34,108 nt of DNA from Deltaproteobacteria bacterium UBA6601 (GCA_002433485.1 DJIF01000099.1:1-34108), one strand, 5' to 3'. Positions 23,770-32,578 are shown, counted from the stretch's first letter. The notes: a model not told the origin generated them from the letters alone. Numbers and translations: made by a program.

Positions 23770-25047
23770 TCAGGCTGACAGGGATTGTTCGACTGTCGCC
23801 GCCAGCCGCTCGATGTCGGCTCGGCTGTGGGCGAGGGATAGGAAGCCTACCTCATAGGCTGAGGGGGCGATGTTGATGCCGTTTTTAAGGAGGCTGTGAA
23901 AGAGCTTGCTGTAGCGCTGAGCAGCCTCGGCTTCGATGGCCTCGGCCGAACGCGGCGCTGCGCCGGGCTGCAGGGACATCCAGAACACTGAGCCTTCCCG
24001 AATCAGGCGAGCGGGTGCGGGCGAAGACTCCAGTACCTTACCGAGGGTGGCGTCCAGGTGCGCTCCGAGCTCTTCCAGCTGCTTCCATCCGTGGTCACGG
24101 TTCAGCACCTTGAGAGTCGCCAGACCCGATGCCATCGCCAGTGGGTTCCCGGACAGTGTGCCGGCCTGATACACAGCTCCAAGTGGCGCGAGGTGTGCCA
24201 TCAAGTCGGCTCTGCCACCGAAGGCGCCGACGGGCAGGCCACCGCCGATAACTTTGCCGAAGGTGACCAGATCCGGGGTAATGCCGTAGCGCTCAGCAGC
24301 ACCGCCGCGGGCAATGCGGAAGCCACTGATGACCTCATCAAAGATGAGCAGCGCGCCAGCTTTGCGAGTCTCATCCCGAAGGGTCTGCAGGAACTGCTTA
24401 CGCTGGAGCAGCAGCCCGTTGTTGGCTGGCATTGGCTCAATGATCACCGCCGCAATGTCATCGCCTTCGCGACGTAGCAGGTCGGTTATAGCTGCGCTGT
24501 CATCGAGCTGTAGTACCCGGGTCGGATGGGTGGTGTCTGCGGGAATGCCGGCACTGCTCGGTACTCCAAAGGTAGCCAGGCCAGACCCTGCCTTCACCAG
24601 CAGCGCATCCGAGTGACCGTGATAGCAGCCGGAAAATTTAACGATGCCATCTCGTCCCGTGGCGCCTCTCGCCAGGCGGATCGCGCTCATGACGGCTTCC
24701 GTGCCCGAGCTGACGCAGCGGATTTGATCGATACCAGGGTATGCGCTGATAACCTCCTCTGCGAGCAGAACTTCGTCTTTGCAGGGCGCTCCGTAGGTTG
24801 TTCCTTTCGCCGCCGCTTCGCAGATCGCGGCGACGACTTCGGGATGGGCGTGCCCGAGAATCAAGGGCCCCCAGGAGCCTACGAAGTCCAGGTAGTTGCG
24901 CCCGGCGGCGTCGACCACCTGGGCTCCTCGCGCTTCTTTGAGTACCAGGGGGGTGCCACCCACCGCGCGAAAAGCTCGTACCGGGGAGTTCACCCCACCG
25001 GGCAGCACCTTCAGGGCACGTGCGAAGATCTTGTCGTTTTGATTCAC
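23770..25047 (-). CDS. hemL: Glutamate-1-semialdehyde 2,1-aminomutase
   Basis: A 425-residue PLP enzyme converting glutamate-1-semialdehyde to 5-aminolevulinate, the second step of the C5 route. Signatures are PGGVNSPVRAF, GSWGPLILGHAHPEV, CVSSGTEAVMSAIRLARG, FSGCYHGHSD and LLIFDEVISGFR. The PLP lysine is in TFGKVIGGGLPVGAFGG. Starting at GTG 25047, which has GGAGG at a proper 6-base distance, puts that lysine at 265, the Escherichia coli number, and gives a GTGA overlap with hemB like the other junctions. ATG 25053 is an alternative with the ribosome site touching it. Confidence 0.96.
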   Translation of the reverse strand: MNQNDKIFARALKVLPGGVNSPVRAFRAVGGTPLVLKEARGAQVVDAAGRNYLDFVGSWGPLILGHAHPEVVAAICEAAAKGTTYGAPCKDEVLLAEEVISAYPGIDQIRCVSSGTEAVMSAIRLARGATGRDGIVKFSGCYHGHSDALLVKAGSGLATFGVPSSAGIPADTTHPTRVLQLDDSAAITDLLRREGDDIAAVIIEPMPANNGLLLQRKQFLQTLRDETRKAGALLIFDEVISGFRIARGGAAERYGITPDLVTFGKVIGGGLPVGAFGGRADLMAHLAPLGAVYQAGTLSGNPLAMASGLATLKVLNRDHGWKQLEELGAHLDATLGKVLESSPAPARLIREGSVFWMSLQPGAAPRSAEAIEAEAAQRYSKLFHSLLKNGINIAPSAYEVGFLSLAHSRADIERLAATVEQSLSA

Positions 25048-26036
25048 AGCCATCCTCCGGCCAGGGCCTCCCGGGCATGGTAGGTGATCAAGATGTCGGC
25101 GCCTGCCCTGCGCATCGCCAGCAGGTTTTCCATTGCGACCTCTCGTTCATTGAGCCAGCCGCGCTCTGCTGCTGCCTTGACCGAAGCGTATTCCCCCGAG
25201 ACGTTGTAGGCAGCCAGCGGTAGAGATGAGGTCTCGGCCACCGCCCGAATTACATCTAAGTAGGCCAGTGCCGGCTTGACCATCAGCATGTCGGCACCTT
25301 CCTCCTCATCCAGCGCAGCCTCGCGGGTTGCTTCTCGAACGTTACGGATGTCCATCTGGTAGCCCTTGCGATTGCCGGTCCCGGGTGCTGAGTCTGCAGC
25401 ATCACGGAAGGGCCCGTAGTAGGCACTGGAGTATTTGACTGCGTAGCTGAGCAGGGCGGTTTCCTCACAGCCACTCTCATCCAGGGCATCGCGCAGGGTA
25501 GCGATACGGCCGTCCATCATGTCGGATGGAGCCACAACATCGACGCCCGCCCGGGCGTGGGCCAGGGCCATTTCGACCAGCGGTGCCAGGGAGGGGTCGT
25601 TGTCGACTCTGCCATTGTCGTTCAGTACGCCGCAGTGGCCGTGGTCGGTGTAGGGGCAGACGCAGACGTCCGAGATCACCAGCAGGTCGTCGCCAAAGGC
25701 GGCTTTGATTTCGGCGGCCGCCAGCGGAATTGCGCCGTCGTCTGATGCTGCGCTGCTGCCGTCTGGTGACTTGCTGCCTTGCTCAGCAAGGCCAAACAGC
25801 AGCACGCTGCGGATGCCGAGTTTAAGATCAGTTTCGAGCTGACGGAGCAGCTCGGTCCGCCCCTGCCGTTCGATTCCCGGCATCGAGTCGATGGCCTCTC
25901 TGCCATCAGCTTGGGGCAGCACAAAGTGCGGCATCACCAGCATGTCTGGGCTGATGCGGGTCTCGGCGACGAGGTTTCGGAGGGCTGCTGTGCGACGAAG
26001 GCGCCGCGGTCGAATGCGTCCTGGTTTAGTGATCAT
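25044..26036 (-). CDS. hemB: 5-Aminolevulinate dehydratase (porphobilinogen synthase), zinc type
   Basis: A 330-residue enzyme joining two 5-aminolevulinates into porphobilinogen. The Schiff-base lysine Lys254 is in MLMVKPALAYLDVI and a second lysine, Lys201, is in SYAVKYSSAYYGPFRDA. The metal loop ISDVCVCPYTDHGHCGVL holds Cys125, Cys127 and Cys135, the catalytic zinc site; magnesium-type enzymes lack these cysteines. ATG 26036 is used because the frame extension begins with TTG, and it gives an ATGA overlap with the hemD stop. Length is typical. Confidence 0.96.
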   Translation of the reverse strand: MITKPGRIRPRRLRRTAALRNLVAETRISPDMLVMPHFVLPQADGREAIDSMPGIERQGRTELLRQLETDLKLGIRSVLLFGLAEQGSKSPDGSSAASDDGAIPLAAAEIKAAFGDDLLVISDVCVCPYTDHGHCGVLNDNGRVDNDPSLAPLVEMALAHARAGVDVVAPSDMMDGRIATLRDALDESGCEETALLSYAVKYSSAYYGPFRDAADSAPGTGNRKGYQMDIRNVREATREAALDEEEGADMLMVKPALAYLDVIRAVAETSSLPLAAYNVSGEYASVKAAAERGWLNEREVAMENLLAMRRAGADILITYHAREALAGGWL

Positions 26037-26773
26037 GAGCAATCCTCCAGTGCTTGTAGAATGGCCTCAAGGCTACGTTCAGTTGCTTCAGCCAGCACCT
26101 TTAGCCCGGCAGCGCGAGCGGCTCTTGTGGTGGTCGGTCCGATGGTGATTGCCGGCAGGGTCTTTGCCACCCTGGCCTGGTTGAGCAGTCCTGTCACCGC
26201 TGAGGGACTGGCCAGCAACATCAGGTCAAGGTTGGAGGGGCCGAGTGGGGTCTGCTCGGGGCTCGCCGGGACCGGGCCGCTACGGTAGACATTGAAACGC
26301 TGAACAGTTGCGCCAGCAGTCTGCAGGCGACGTTCTATGGTGTCGTCACTGAGCGCAGTTAAGGCTGCGATAACCTGGCTGTTGGGCTGTAGACGCTCGA
26401 GCAGGCCGCTGCAAAGAGACGCAGCCGTTCCTTGGCTGGCCTTGAAGTCTACGCGTCCGAGCAGCTCAGCGGCGCTCCTCGCTGTCGCCGGGCCTACTGT
26501 TGCGATCTGCACCGAGTCAGGGACTGAACTGTCGGCGATGTTCATGAGTTGTGCGACGGCCTGAACCGCGCGTCGAGAGCAGAGAACCAACCAGTTCGCT
26601 TTGCTGAGTGCATTGTGCAGTGCTTGCGCCGTAGCTGGGTCTTCATCAAGCTGGCACTCAATGCATGGCAAGATCACTGGGAAGGCTCCCAGTTCTGTGA
26701 GCCGCTGTGCCCAGACCCTGCAGTCGTCCGCGGCTCGAGTTACCAGGATCCTTTGCCCGGTCACCGCCTTCAT
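26033..26773 (-). CDS. hemD: Uroporphyrinogen-III synthase
   Basis: A 246-residue enzyme that closes and inverts ring D of hydroxymethylbilane to give uroporphyrinogen III. The family is poorly conserved, but the opening QRILVTRAADDCRVWAQRLTELGAFPVILPCIE, the middle VQIATVGPATARSAAELLG, and the ending LDLMLLASPSAVTGLL with AITIGPTTTRAARAAGL are characteristic. ATG 26773 overlaps the hemC stop (ATGA). A longer open frame upstream overlaps hemC and is not used. The position directly after hemC supports the call. Confidence 0.92.
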   Translation of the reverse strand: MKAVTGQRILVTRAADDCRVWAQRLTELGAFPVILPCIECQLDEDPATAQALHNALSKANWLVLCSRRAVQAVAQLMNIADSSVPDSVQIATVGPATARSAAELLGRVDFKASQGTAASLCSGLLERLQPNSQVIAALTALSDDTIERRLQTAGATVQRFNVYRSGPVPASPEQTPLGPSNLDLMLLASPSAVTGLLNQARVAKTLPAITIGPTTTRAARAAGLKVLAEATERSLEAILQALEDCS

Positions 26774-27672
26774 GCGCTTAGCTCCTCGATGATCTGGGCA
26801 GTCAACCGGTCGAGTGAGTTGGGCTGGCCGGTGGCGTAGGACCGACATAGCTTCCCGTTTCGTTCCAGCGCAGCGTGCAGGGTACAGCCCTGATCGTGCC
26901 ATGCCAGCCAGACGCCGATTGCGGTCTGGCAACCGCCCTCCAAGGCAGCGAGTACCTGTCGCTCCGTGTGTGCCGAGAGGTGCGCGCGGCTGTTGTCGAT
27001 TGCAGCGATCAGGGCGCGTGCCGGGCTGTCTTCCCTAACTTGCACTGCGAGGGCTCCTTGTGAGGGGGCCGGGACAAAGGATGCCGGGTCAAGCCGTTGT
27101 AGTTTGAGCCCTTGCATCGCCTCGTTGGCGGCGCTGCCCAGCCGCTCGAGTCCGGCGGCTGCCAGGATAATTGCGGCGAAATCCTGTTCTCGGCATTTGC
27201 GCAGCCGGGTGGGAACGTTGCCGCGCAGCGGAGCTACCTCGATATCCGGTCGTAGATCGTGGAGCAGCGCTCTGCGTCGGGCTGAAGAAGTACCGACCCG
27301 TGCGGCGCGAGCTAGGGGCAGAGCCTCGGCCTCGGTTGCCAGCAGAAACCGCTGGTCGATGATCAGCACATCCGCCGGGTCCATGCGTTCTGGCACGGCC
27401 GCGATGCATAGGCCAGCGGGCGACGTTGTAGGCAGGTCTTTGTAGGAGTGAACCGCGAGGTCAATGGTTCCGTTCAGCAGTGCCTGCTCGATCTCACGGA
27501 CGAAGACACCCGGTGGTCCGACCTCGGCAAAGGGTTTGTCTGTGATTTCATCGCCGAGGGTGGAGATGGTCACCAACTCGCAACTATGCCCCAGCGCCTC
27601 CAGGGCGCTTGCAACCTGCCGGCTCTGGGTTGTTGCCAGCAGCGAAGATCTGGTTCCCAGGCGCAGCTTCAT
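26770..27672 (-). CDS. hemC: Hydroxymethylbilane synthase (porphobilinogen deaminase)
   Basis: A 300-residue enzyme that polymerises four porphobilinogens to hydroxymethylbilane on a covalent dipyrromethane cofactor. Seen are KLRLGTRSSLLATTQS at the N-terminus, GVFVREIEQALLNGTIDLAVHSYKDLPT, GTSSARRRALL, LRGNVPTRL, and the cofactor cysteine Cys248 in ERQVLAALEGGCQTAIG. ATG 27672 overlaps the hemA stop (ATGA). Length is normal. Confidence 0.96.
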   Translation of the reverse strand: MKLRLGTRSSLLATTQSRQVASALEALGHSCELVTISTLGDEITDKPFAEVGPPGVFVREIEQALLNGTIDLAVHSYKDLPTTSPAGLCIAAVPERMDPADVLIIDQRFLLATEAEALPLARAARVGTSSARRRALLHDLRPDIEVAPLRGNVPTRLRKCREQDFAAIILAAAGLERLGSAANEAMQGLKLQRLDPASFVPAPSQGALAVQVREDSPARALIAAIDNSRAHLSAHTERQVLAALEGGCQTAIGVWLAWHDQGCTLHAALERNGKLCRSYATGQPNSLDRLTAQIIEELSA

Positions 27673-28994
27673 TGTCCACTCTCGTCGGGAAGCAGGCAGC
27701 TGCTGTCACGCGCCAGCTCCACCAGCCGGCGGGTCATGGGGTCATTGGAGGCGCTCAGGAAGGTGCGAACTGGCTCGATTCCCGATTGGGCAGCGAGGGC
27801 TCTCAGACCGACAGCTGGGATGTGTGCCAGGCGTCCAGCCAGCTGTTCGGCAAAGGTCAGCACTGCGGCTTTCTGCTCGGGGCTGAGATCGATGAGCCTC
27901 TTCCCGAGTTCGCGCTCAAGAGCCCGGAAGGCGGTCTCCTGATAGACGTTATAGAGCTCCCCAATGAGAGGGGAGAGACTGCGACCGGCAACTTTGCTGC
28001 GCAGGCGCTCGAGGGCCTCGTCGACCAGCTGGCGGGCGCTGGCTTGTTCGGCGTGGCGCTTGGCGCTGTTGGCCGCTGCGAGCGCATTGATTTGATCCAT
28101 GTCGATACGCTCCAAGCCATGCTGTTTGGCTGCTGCGCTGTCGATGTCGGGGGGAATGGCCAGGTCGATGAGCAGAGGCTTGGGCTCGTCCTGTTGCCCA
28201 AGAGTGGTCAGAAAAGATTCGCCAAACAGGGCCTGGGGGGCGCTTGTCGCGCTGATCATGGCGCGCAGGGTTGGTGGATTCTGCAGCAGCTCATCGAGGC
28301 TGAGGACCGAGCCGCCGAAGCGCTCGGCCAGGATCGCCGCACTGTTCAGGGTTCGATTTACAAAGATCAGCTCTGCGCTTTGTGCGGCGAGGCTCTCGGC
28401 GCAGCGCTCGGTCATCTTGCTGACCCCGACCAGCGCGACCGGACCGGTCTGTACCGCCAGCGCTTCACGTGCGGCGTCCACTGCGATCTCGGCCAGGGAG
28501 ATTCGTCCTCGTCGCAAGCCGCTCTCAGTCTGGACCCGCTTGCCGACCTTGAGGACCTGCTCAAACAGCCACATCAGCTGCGGTCCAAGGCAGCCTGCTT
28601 CCCGCGCCTGGTCGATGGCGCGGCGCAGTTGCCCGGCGATCTCTTGCTCGCCGAGTTGGGCTGAGTCTAACCCGGCTGCCAGTAGAAACAGATGCTCGGC
28701 TGCCCCCTCGCCTCCCCAGATGCGAAGTTCCTGCCGGGCAGCCGATGGGTCGCTGCCTGCATTGAGTTCGCGATAGATTCCCTCACGGATTTCATCAACC
28801 CGATGCTCGGGACCCAGGACACAGCTCAGCTCGACACGATTGCAGGTCGCCAGATAGCAGAGCCCGGGCAGGTCGAGGGCCTGCTGTAGAGCCTTGATCC
28901 GGTGCGGCTGCTCGGCGCTTGGGATCGTGTAGGCCTCGATGCGCTCTGAGGACGCGTGTCGCCAGCTGATTCCAAAGACGTAGACATTCTCCAC
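27669..28994 (-). CDS. hemA: Glutamyl-tRNA reductase
   Basis: A 441-residue NADPH enzyme that reduces glutamyl-tRNA to glutamate-1-semialdehyde, the first committed and usually regulated step of the C5 route. The catalytic Cys51 is in CYLATCNRVEL, followed by GLDSAQLGEQEIAGQLRRA (usually GLDSMVLGE), an NADPH domain (VALVGVSKMTERCAESL, FVNRTL) and IDLAIPPDID. The C-terminal dimerisation helices are present. GTG 28994 gives the standard ENVYVFGISWRHASSE start. A HemR-type site lies 33-48 bases upstream, so hemA probably has its own promoter inside the cluster. Confidence 0.96.
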   Translation of the reverse strand: MENVYVFGISWRHASSERIEAYTIPSAEQPHRIKALQQALDLPGLCYLATCNRVELSCVLGPEHRVDEIREGIYRELNAGSDPSAARQELRIWGGEGAAEHLFLLAAGLDSAQLGEQEIAGQLRRAIDQAREAGCLGPQLMWLFEQVLKVGKRVQTESGLRRGRISLAEIAVDAAREALAVQTGPVALVGVSKMTERCAESLAAQSAELIFVNRTLNSAAILAERFGGSVLSLDELLQNPPTLRAMISATSAPQALFGESFLTTLGQQDEPKPLLIDLAIPPDIDSAAAKQHGLERIDMDQINALAAANSAKRHAEQASARQLVDEALERLRSKVAGRSLSPLIGELYNVYQETAFRALERELGKRLIDLSPEQKAAVLTFAEQLAGRLAHIPAVGLRALAAQSGIEPVRTFLSASNDPMTRRLVELARDSSCLLPDESGQ

Positions 28995-29026
28995 AGTCTC
29001 TGACTAGCAACGCACCGGACAGCGAT

Positions 29027-29042
29027 TGTCATGGAAATGTCA
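29027..29042 (-). promoter_or_regulatory. Perfect HemR-type hem-box upstream of hemA
   Basis: On the minus strand the sequence reads TGACA-TTTCCA-TGACA, a perfect direct repeat with six-base spacing, the motif described for Leptospira HemR. It starts with the TGA stop codon of hemH and ends 32 bases before the hemA GTG. By eye I found no second perfect copy in the window. The site is well placed to activate a promoter for hemA and the genes after it. Confidence 0.75.
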
Positions 29043-30026
29043 CAGACCCCTTGATTCCTGCCAGCGCAGCAACTCCTCGCTGATGACCACGCTGAGGGCT
29101 TGGATGTGATCTTCTCGGTCATTCAAGCAGGGGATGAGGCGCAGCTCTTCGCCACCCAGCTCAAGAAACTCTTCACGCGCAGCGATGCCTATTTCTTCAA
29201 GTGTTTCAAGGCAGTCGGATGAGAAGCCTGGACAGATTACGTCGACCGTCTTGACCCCCTGGCCCGCCAATTTAGCCAGAATCTCGAGTGTTGATGGGCC
29301 GAGCCAGCGAGTGGGGCCAAAGCGACTCTGGTAAGCAAGATGAATCGCATTTGCAGGCAGCCCGATGGCTTCTCTGAGCAGCCGGGCGGTCCGTTCACAT
29401 TGATCACGATAGGGCTCGTTTTCGTTCAGGTAGTGCAGCGGGATGCTGTGGAAGGAGAGCACCAGCGCTTGCGGTCGTCGTGCCTTGAAGGCTTCGTCGA
29501 TGGAGTTGAGTAGCGCCTTGATGTACAGGGGATGGCCCTCATAGGATCGGATGATGTTCAGATCTTCCGCTGCGACCAGTCCGTTGAGTTGGTCGATGAT
29601 GCTGCCGGTCGTGGTTCCGGAGTATTGCGGATAGAGGGGAAGACAGAGAACTCTCTTGCAGCCGGCTGCCTTTAGTTGAGCAGCAGCGCTCTCCAGTGAC
29701 GGTGTGCCATAGGCCATGCCCAGCGCGACTTCGATTTGGTCGTCAAGGCGCTGATTAAGCTCGCGTCCAACTCCCGATTCCTGTGCCCGTCCGTGGATCA
29801 GCAGTGGAGACCCTGCCGGGGTCCAGATCTTTCGGTATGCCTTGGCGCTGCGAAAGGGACGCAAGGTGAGTACAAAGAGGTAAAGGATCGGCAGCCATAT
29901 CCAGCGACTGAGCTGGATGACCCTGCGGTCTGACAGGAAGTCGCGTAAGAACCGACGTACGGCGCTGTAGGTGGGCGCGTCAGGGGTGCCGAGGTTGGCC
30001 AGTATTACGCCAATACGCCCGCTCAT
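29040..30026 (-). CDS. hemH: Ferrochelatase
   Basis: A 328-residue enzyme that inserts ferrous iron into protoporphyrin IX. Seen are GVILANLGTPDAPTYSAVRRFL at the N-terminus, GSPLLIHGRAQ, the strand CLPLYPQYSGTTTGS, the metal-site His193 in LVLSFHSIPLHYL, and VDVICPGFSSDCLETLEEIG with catalytic Glu274. No long C-terminal iron-sulfur extension of the animal type is present. Its ATG overlaps the hemF stop by one base (TGATG). Its stop codon is part of the hem-box. Confidence 0.96.
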   Translation of the reverse strand: MSGRIGVILANLGTPDAPTYSAVRRFLRDFLSDRRVIQLSRWIWLPILYLFVLTLRPFRSAKAYRKIWTPAGSPLLIHGRAQESGVGRELNQRLDDQIEVALGMAYGTPSLESAAAQLKAAGCKRVLCLPLYPQYSGTTTGSIIDQLNGLVAAEDLNIIRSYEGHPLYIKALLNSIDEAFKARRPQALVLSFHSIPLHYLNENEPYRDQCERTARLLREAIGLPANAIHLAYQSRFGPTRWLGPSTLEILAKLAGQGVKTVDVICPGFSSDCLETLEEIGIAAREEFLELGGEELRLIPCLNDREDHIQALSVVISEELLRWQESRGL

Positions 30027-30949
30027 CAGGGCTCCTGCTCAGCCAGCCAGTCGCGCGGGTGCAAGAAATAGCGCAGCAGGCGCTCTTCTTCACTGTCCGG
30101 TTCTGGGCTCCAGTCATAGCGCCAGTGCACTACCGGGGGTAGTGACGCGAGGATCGATTCGATCCGACCTCCAGATTGGAGGCCAAAACGTGTGCCGCGA
30201 TCCCAGGCCAGGTTGAATTCAACGTAGCGGCCACGGCGATACAGCTGGAAGTCGCGTTGGTCTGGCCCGTAGTCGCTGTCTTTGCGGCGCTCGAGGATCG
30301 GCAGATAGGCAGGTATGAAGTGGTCACCGAGGCTCTGCGCAAAGGCAAAACAGTGTTCGAAGCCGCCCTCATTCATGTCGTCATAAAACAAGCCGCCGAT
30401 ACCACGGGCTTCGGCGCGGTGGGGAAGGTAGAAGTAGCGGTCGCAGTTGGCTTTCAGGCGCGGATAGAGGTCTTTGCCGAACGGCTCGCAGGCCGCTCTT
30501 GCGGTTTGATGCCAGTGAACGGCGTCAGCTTCAAAACCGTAGTAGGGGGTCAGGTCGAATCCGCCACCAAACCACCACTGGGGGGCACCTCCTATGCCGT
30601 CACTAGAAAAGCAGCGGAAGTTGGCGTGCGCGGTAGGAGCATAGGGGTTGCGCGGGTGGACGATCAGGGAAACAGAGACCGCCTCGAAGCCTTGCCCTCG
30701 CAACTCAGGACGCCTGTTGGTCGCCGCCTCAGGAAGGGCTGAGCCAACGGTATGAGAGAAGTGTACTGCGCCGCGTTCGATTACATCCCCACCGTCGAGT
30801 ACTCGCGGTCGCGACAGGCCACCGCGTTCTCCCTCAAGGACCAGCCGTTCAAAGCGCTTTGATGAACTCTCGGTCGCTTCCAGGCTCGCACAGATGCGGT
30901 CTTGAAGGTCCATGAGGTAGGTCTTGACGGCAGGGATGTGAGAACTCAC
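30026..30949 (-). CDS. hemF: Oxygen-dependent coproporphyrinogen III oxidase
   Basis: A 307-residue enzyme that uses O2 to convert coproporphyrinogen III to protoporphyrinogen IX. Motifs include FSHTVGSALPEAAT, SLIVHPRNPYAPTAHANFRC (His98, His108), WWFGGGFDLTPYYGF, the metal-site region VHWHQ (His147), His177 in LPHRAEARG, and GGLFYDDMNE. GTG 30949 starts 6 bases after the hemY stop. Using HemF and not the radical-SAM HemN indicates aerobic heme synthesis; Leptospira has hemN in its otherwise similar operon. Confidence 0.96.
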   Translation of the reverse strand: MSSHIPAVKTYLMDLQDRICASLEATESSSKRFERLVLEGERGGLSRPRVLDGGDVIERGAVHFSHTVGSALPEAATNRRPELRGQGFEAVSVSLIVHPRNPYAPTAHANFRCFSSDGIGGAPQWWFGGGFDLTPYYGFEADAVHWHQTARAACEPFGKDLYPRLKANCDRYFYLPHRAEARGIGGLFYDDMNEGGFEHCFAFAQSLGDHFIPAYLPILERRKDSDYGPDQRDFQLYRRGRYVEFNLAWDRGTRFGLQSGGRIESILASLPPVVHWRYDWSPEPDSEEERLLRYFLHPRDWLAEQEP

Positions 30950-30955
30950 AGCGGG

Positions 30956-32347
30956 CTATCCTACTGTGTTCGAGGACAAGCTGCTGCTGGCCTGGCTCAC
31001 CGCTGCTACTCCTGAAGCGGCTGCCCCCTCAACGCCTACGCCGCGCAGATAGTTACCCGCCAGGCGCAGAGGGCCCAGCTCACAAGCGGCGCGTTCTATG
31101 GATTGGATGAGTTGGTTATGGCCCGGCTGATACTGGGGGAGCACATTCTGCCAGCGGGTGATCGCATGAAAGCAATGCTCTCCTTGGCTTCCCAACAGCA
31201 CCTTGGTTGCTTGCAGGGCGCGCTGCAGCAGCTCGGAGTCTGCTGCAGCCAGGGCGTTCGGATCTCTCGCGCCACCCATCATTACCTCCAGCAGGACCTT
31301 GCCTTCGGGGGCTCGGCCGTCAAAGATCGAGCTTGAGAACAGGATCCCCAGGATCGGGTCGGCCCCTGGCAGCGGAGAATCCGAGCAGCGCAGTAGGCCA
31401 AAGCCGTCAAGCGGGTGAGCGATTGCTTCCCTCGCGAAGCCCAGGGCTACCACCGCTATGGGTGCGTGATAAATCGCTCCCAGTTCTACCGAGAGCTGGG
31501 GACTCAGCGGTTGCAACAGTTGGGCAGCGACCGGTGCGGGAACGGCCAGAGTCAGCCGCTCAGCTTGGAACTCTTCGCTGCCTCGACCCTCAGCTGCCGG
31601 GCTCTGGCAGCACACAGTGAACCCGCCCGCATACTTCTTGATCGCAGTGACCTGTGTCCCAAGCCGCAGGCTGGAGCCGAGCATTGTGGCGAGGGAATCG
31701 GTCAACTGTTGGAGGCCCTGGTCAAAGGACAATAAGCTGTGGACCCCTTCGCCACGCTCTTTCCTGGAGCGTATGCTGCGTGCCATTCCGACCAGGATGC
31801 TGCCGTGTTCCTGCTCCAGTGCAGAGGCTCGTCCAAAGGCCTCGATCCCAAGCGCAGAGGGATGCCCGCCGAAGATTCCAGCGCACATGGGATCCGCCAG
31901 TCGACTGCTCGCTTCCCGACCAAACCGTCGGCTTACAAAGTCTTCGATGCTCTCTTTTGGTTGGCCGCCACGTGGGATGAGGGGCTCAGCGAGGATCCGT
32001 GCCTTGGCGCCGAAGCTCAGGAGCTTGCTTCGCCACAGTTCTCCGGGACCGTGGGGGACCGGGTGCAGTGCCCCTTTGGAGAAGACGTAGCGCGTCTGGG
32101 ACGCTGGGTTGCTAGAGCGACATTCGTCACTCAGGCCGGCTGCCTCGACCAGCCGGCGCAGCGTAGGAGCTGCCCCGGCTATGGTTCGAGGCCCCTTTTC
32201 CAGCAAGAAGCCTTCGGTTCGAAGGGATGAGATCACGCCTCCCACTCGGTGGGCAGCTTCAATGATGGTGAACTCCTCGCCTCGCTCCCTTAGCTCGTGT
32301 GCTGCGGCAAGACCTGCTATTCCTGCGCCGATAATCAGATGCGTCAT
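30956..32347 (-). CDS. hemY: Protoporphyrinogen oxidase, FAD-dependent HemY/PPOX type
   Basis: A 463-residue flavoenzyme oxidising protoporphyrinogen IX to protoporphyrin IX. The N-terminal dinucleotide fold IIGAGIAGLAAAHELRERG continues into IIEAAHRVGGVISSLRTEGFLLEKGPRTI, the PPOX signature. The C-terminal FAD segment is LAGNYLRGVGVEGAAASG. ATG 32347 with GGAG 7 bases upstream is used; the frame extension to 32410 lacks one. This is the first gene of the heme operon; some databases name this family HemG. Confidence 0.95.
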   Translation of the reverse strand: MTHLIIGAGIAGLAAAHELRERGEEFTIIEAAHRVGGVISSLRTEGFLLEKGPRTIAGAAPTLRRLVEAAGLSDECRSSNPASQTRYVFSKGALHPVPHGPGELWRSKLLSFGAKARILAEPLIPRGGQPKESIEDFVSRRFGREASSRLADPMCAGIFGGHPSALGIEAFGRASALEQEHGSILVGMARSIRSRKERGEGVHSLLSFDQGLQQLTDSLATMLGSSLRLGTQVTAIKKYAGGFTVCCQSPAAEGRGSEEFQAERLTLAVPAPVAAQLLQPLSPQLSVELGAIYHAPIAVVALGFAREAIAHPLDGFGLLRCSDSPLPGADPILGILFSSSIFDGRAPEGKVLLEVMMGGARDPNALAAADSELLQRALQATKVLLGSQGEHCFHAITRWQNVLPQYQPGHNQLIQSIERAACELGPLRLAGNYLRGVGVEGAAASGVAAVSQASSSLSSNTVG

Positions 32348-32382
32348 GGACGGGCTCCAGCGAGATGGGTGCTTCAGACTGA

Positions 32383-32410
32383 TCGATAGCTGATGGCTAT
32401 ATTCAAGCAA
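32383..32410 (-). promoter_or_regulatory. Candidate promoter of the heme operon
   Basis: On the minus strand, a -35-like TTGCTT (32410-32405), a 16-bp spacer and a -10-like TATCGA (32388-32383). The predicted start is about 30 bases before the hemY ATG. The match is moderate; no operator was seen over it. Confidence 0.35.
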
Positions 32411-32550
32411 AGGCAGGACTTTGTTGAATGGAACGCTGGCCTCTGCTGGGGTGCGGAACCAATCTGATGGTGGAGCTTTGGTACTGCGAATTACTAGAAT
32501 TCGCTCATCTAAGATCTAAGATCTATTGTATTGGAGTCCAGAACAAGGCA

Positions 32551-32578
32551 CAGTCCCCCCGCCAAAGCGGAGGGACTG
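32551..32578. other. Strong 12-bp hairpin
   Basis: CAGTCCCCCCGC (32551-32562), loop CAAA, then GCGGAGGGACTG (32567-32578): 11 of 12 positions pair. No T-tract follows on either strand, so it is either a barrier upstream of the heme operon or part of an RNA leader. Function unknown. Confidence 0.5.

Noticed and set aside
24526..25083. Plus-strand open frame opposite hemL/hemB
   Set aside because: Antisense shadow of hemL and hemB; composition not protein-like.
27609..28664. Long plus-strand open frame (about 350 codons) opposite hemA/hemC
   Set aside because: It lies antisense to well-identified heme genes, has no ribosome site or recognisable domain, and arises from GC-biased third positions of the real genes.
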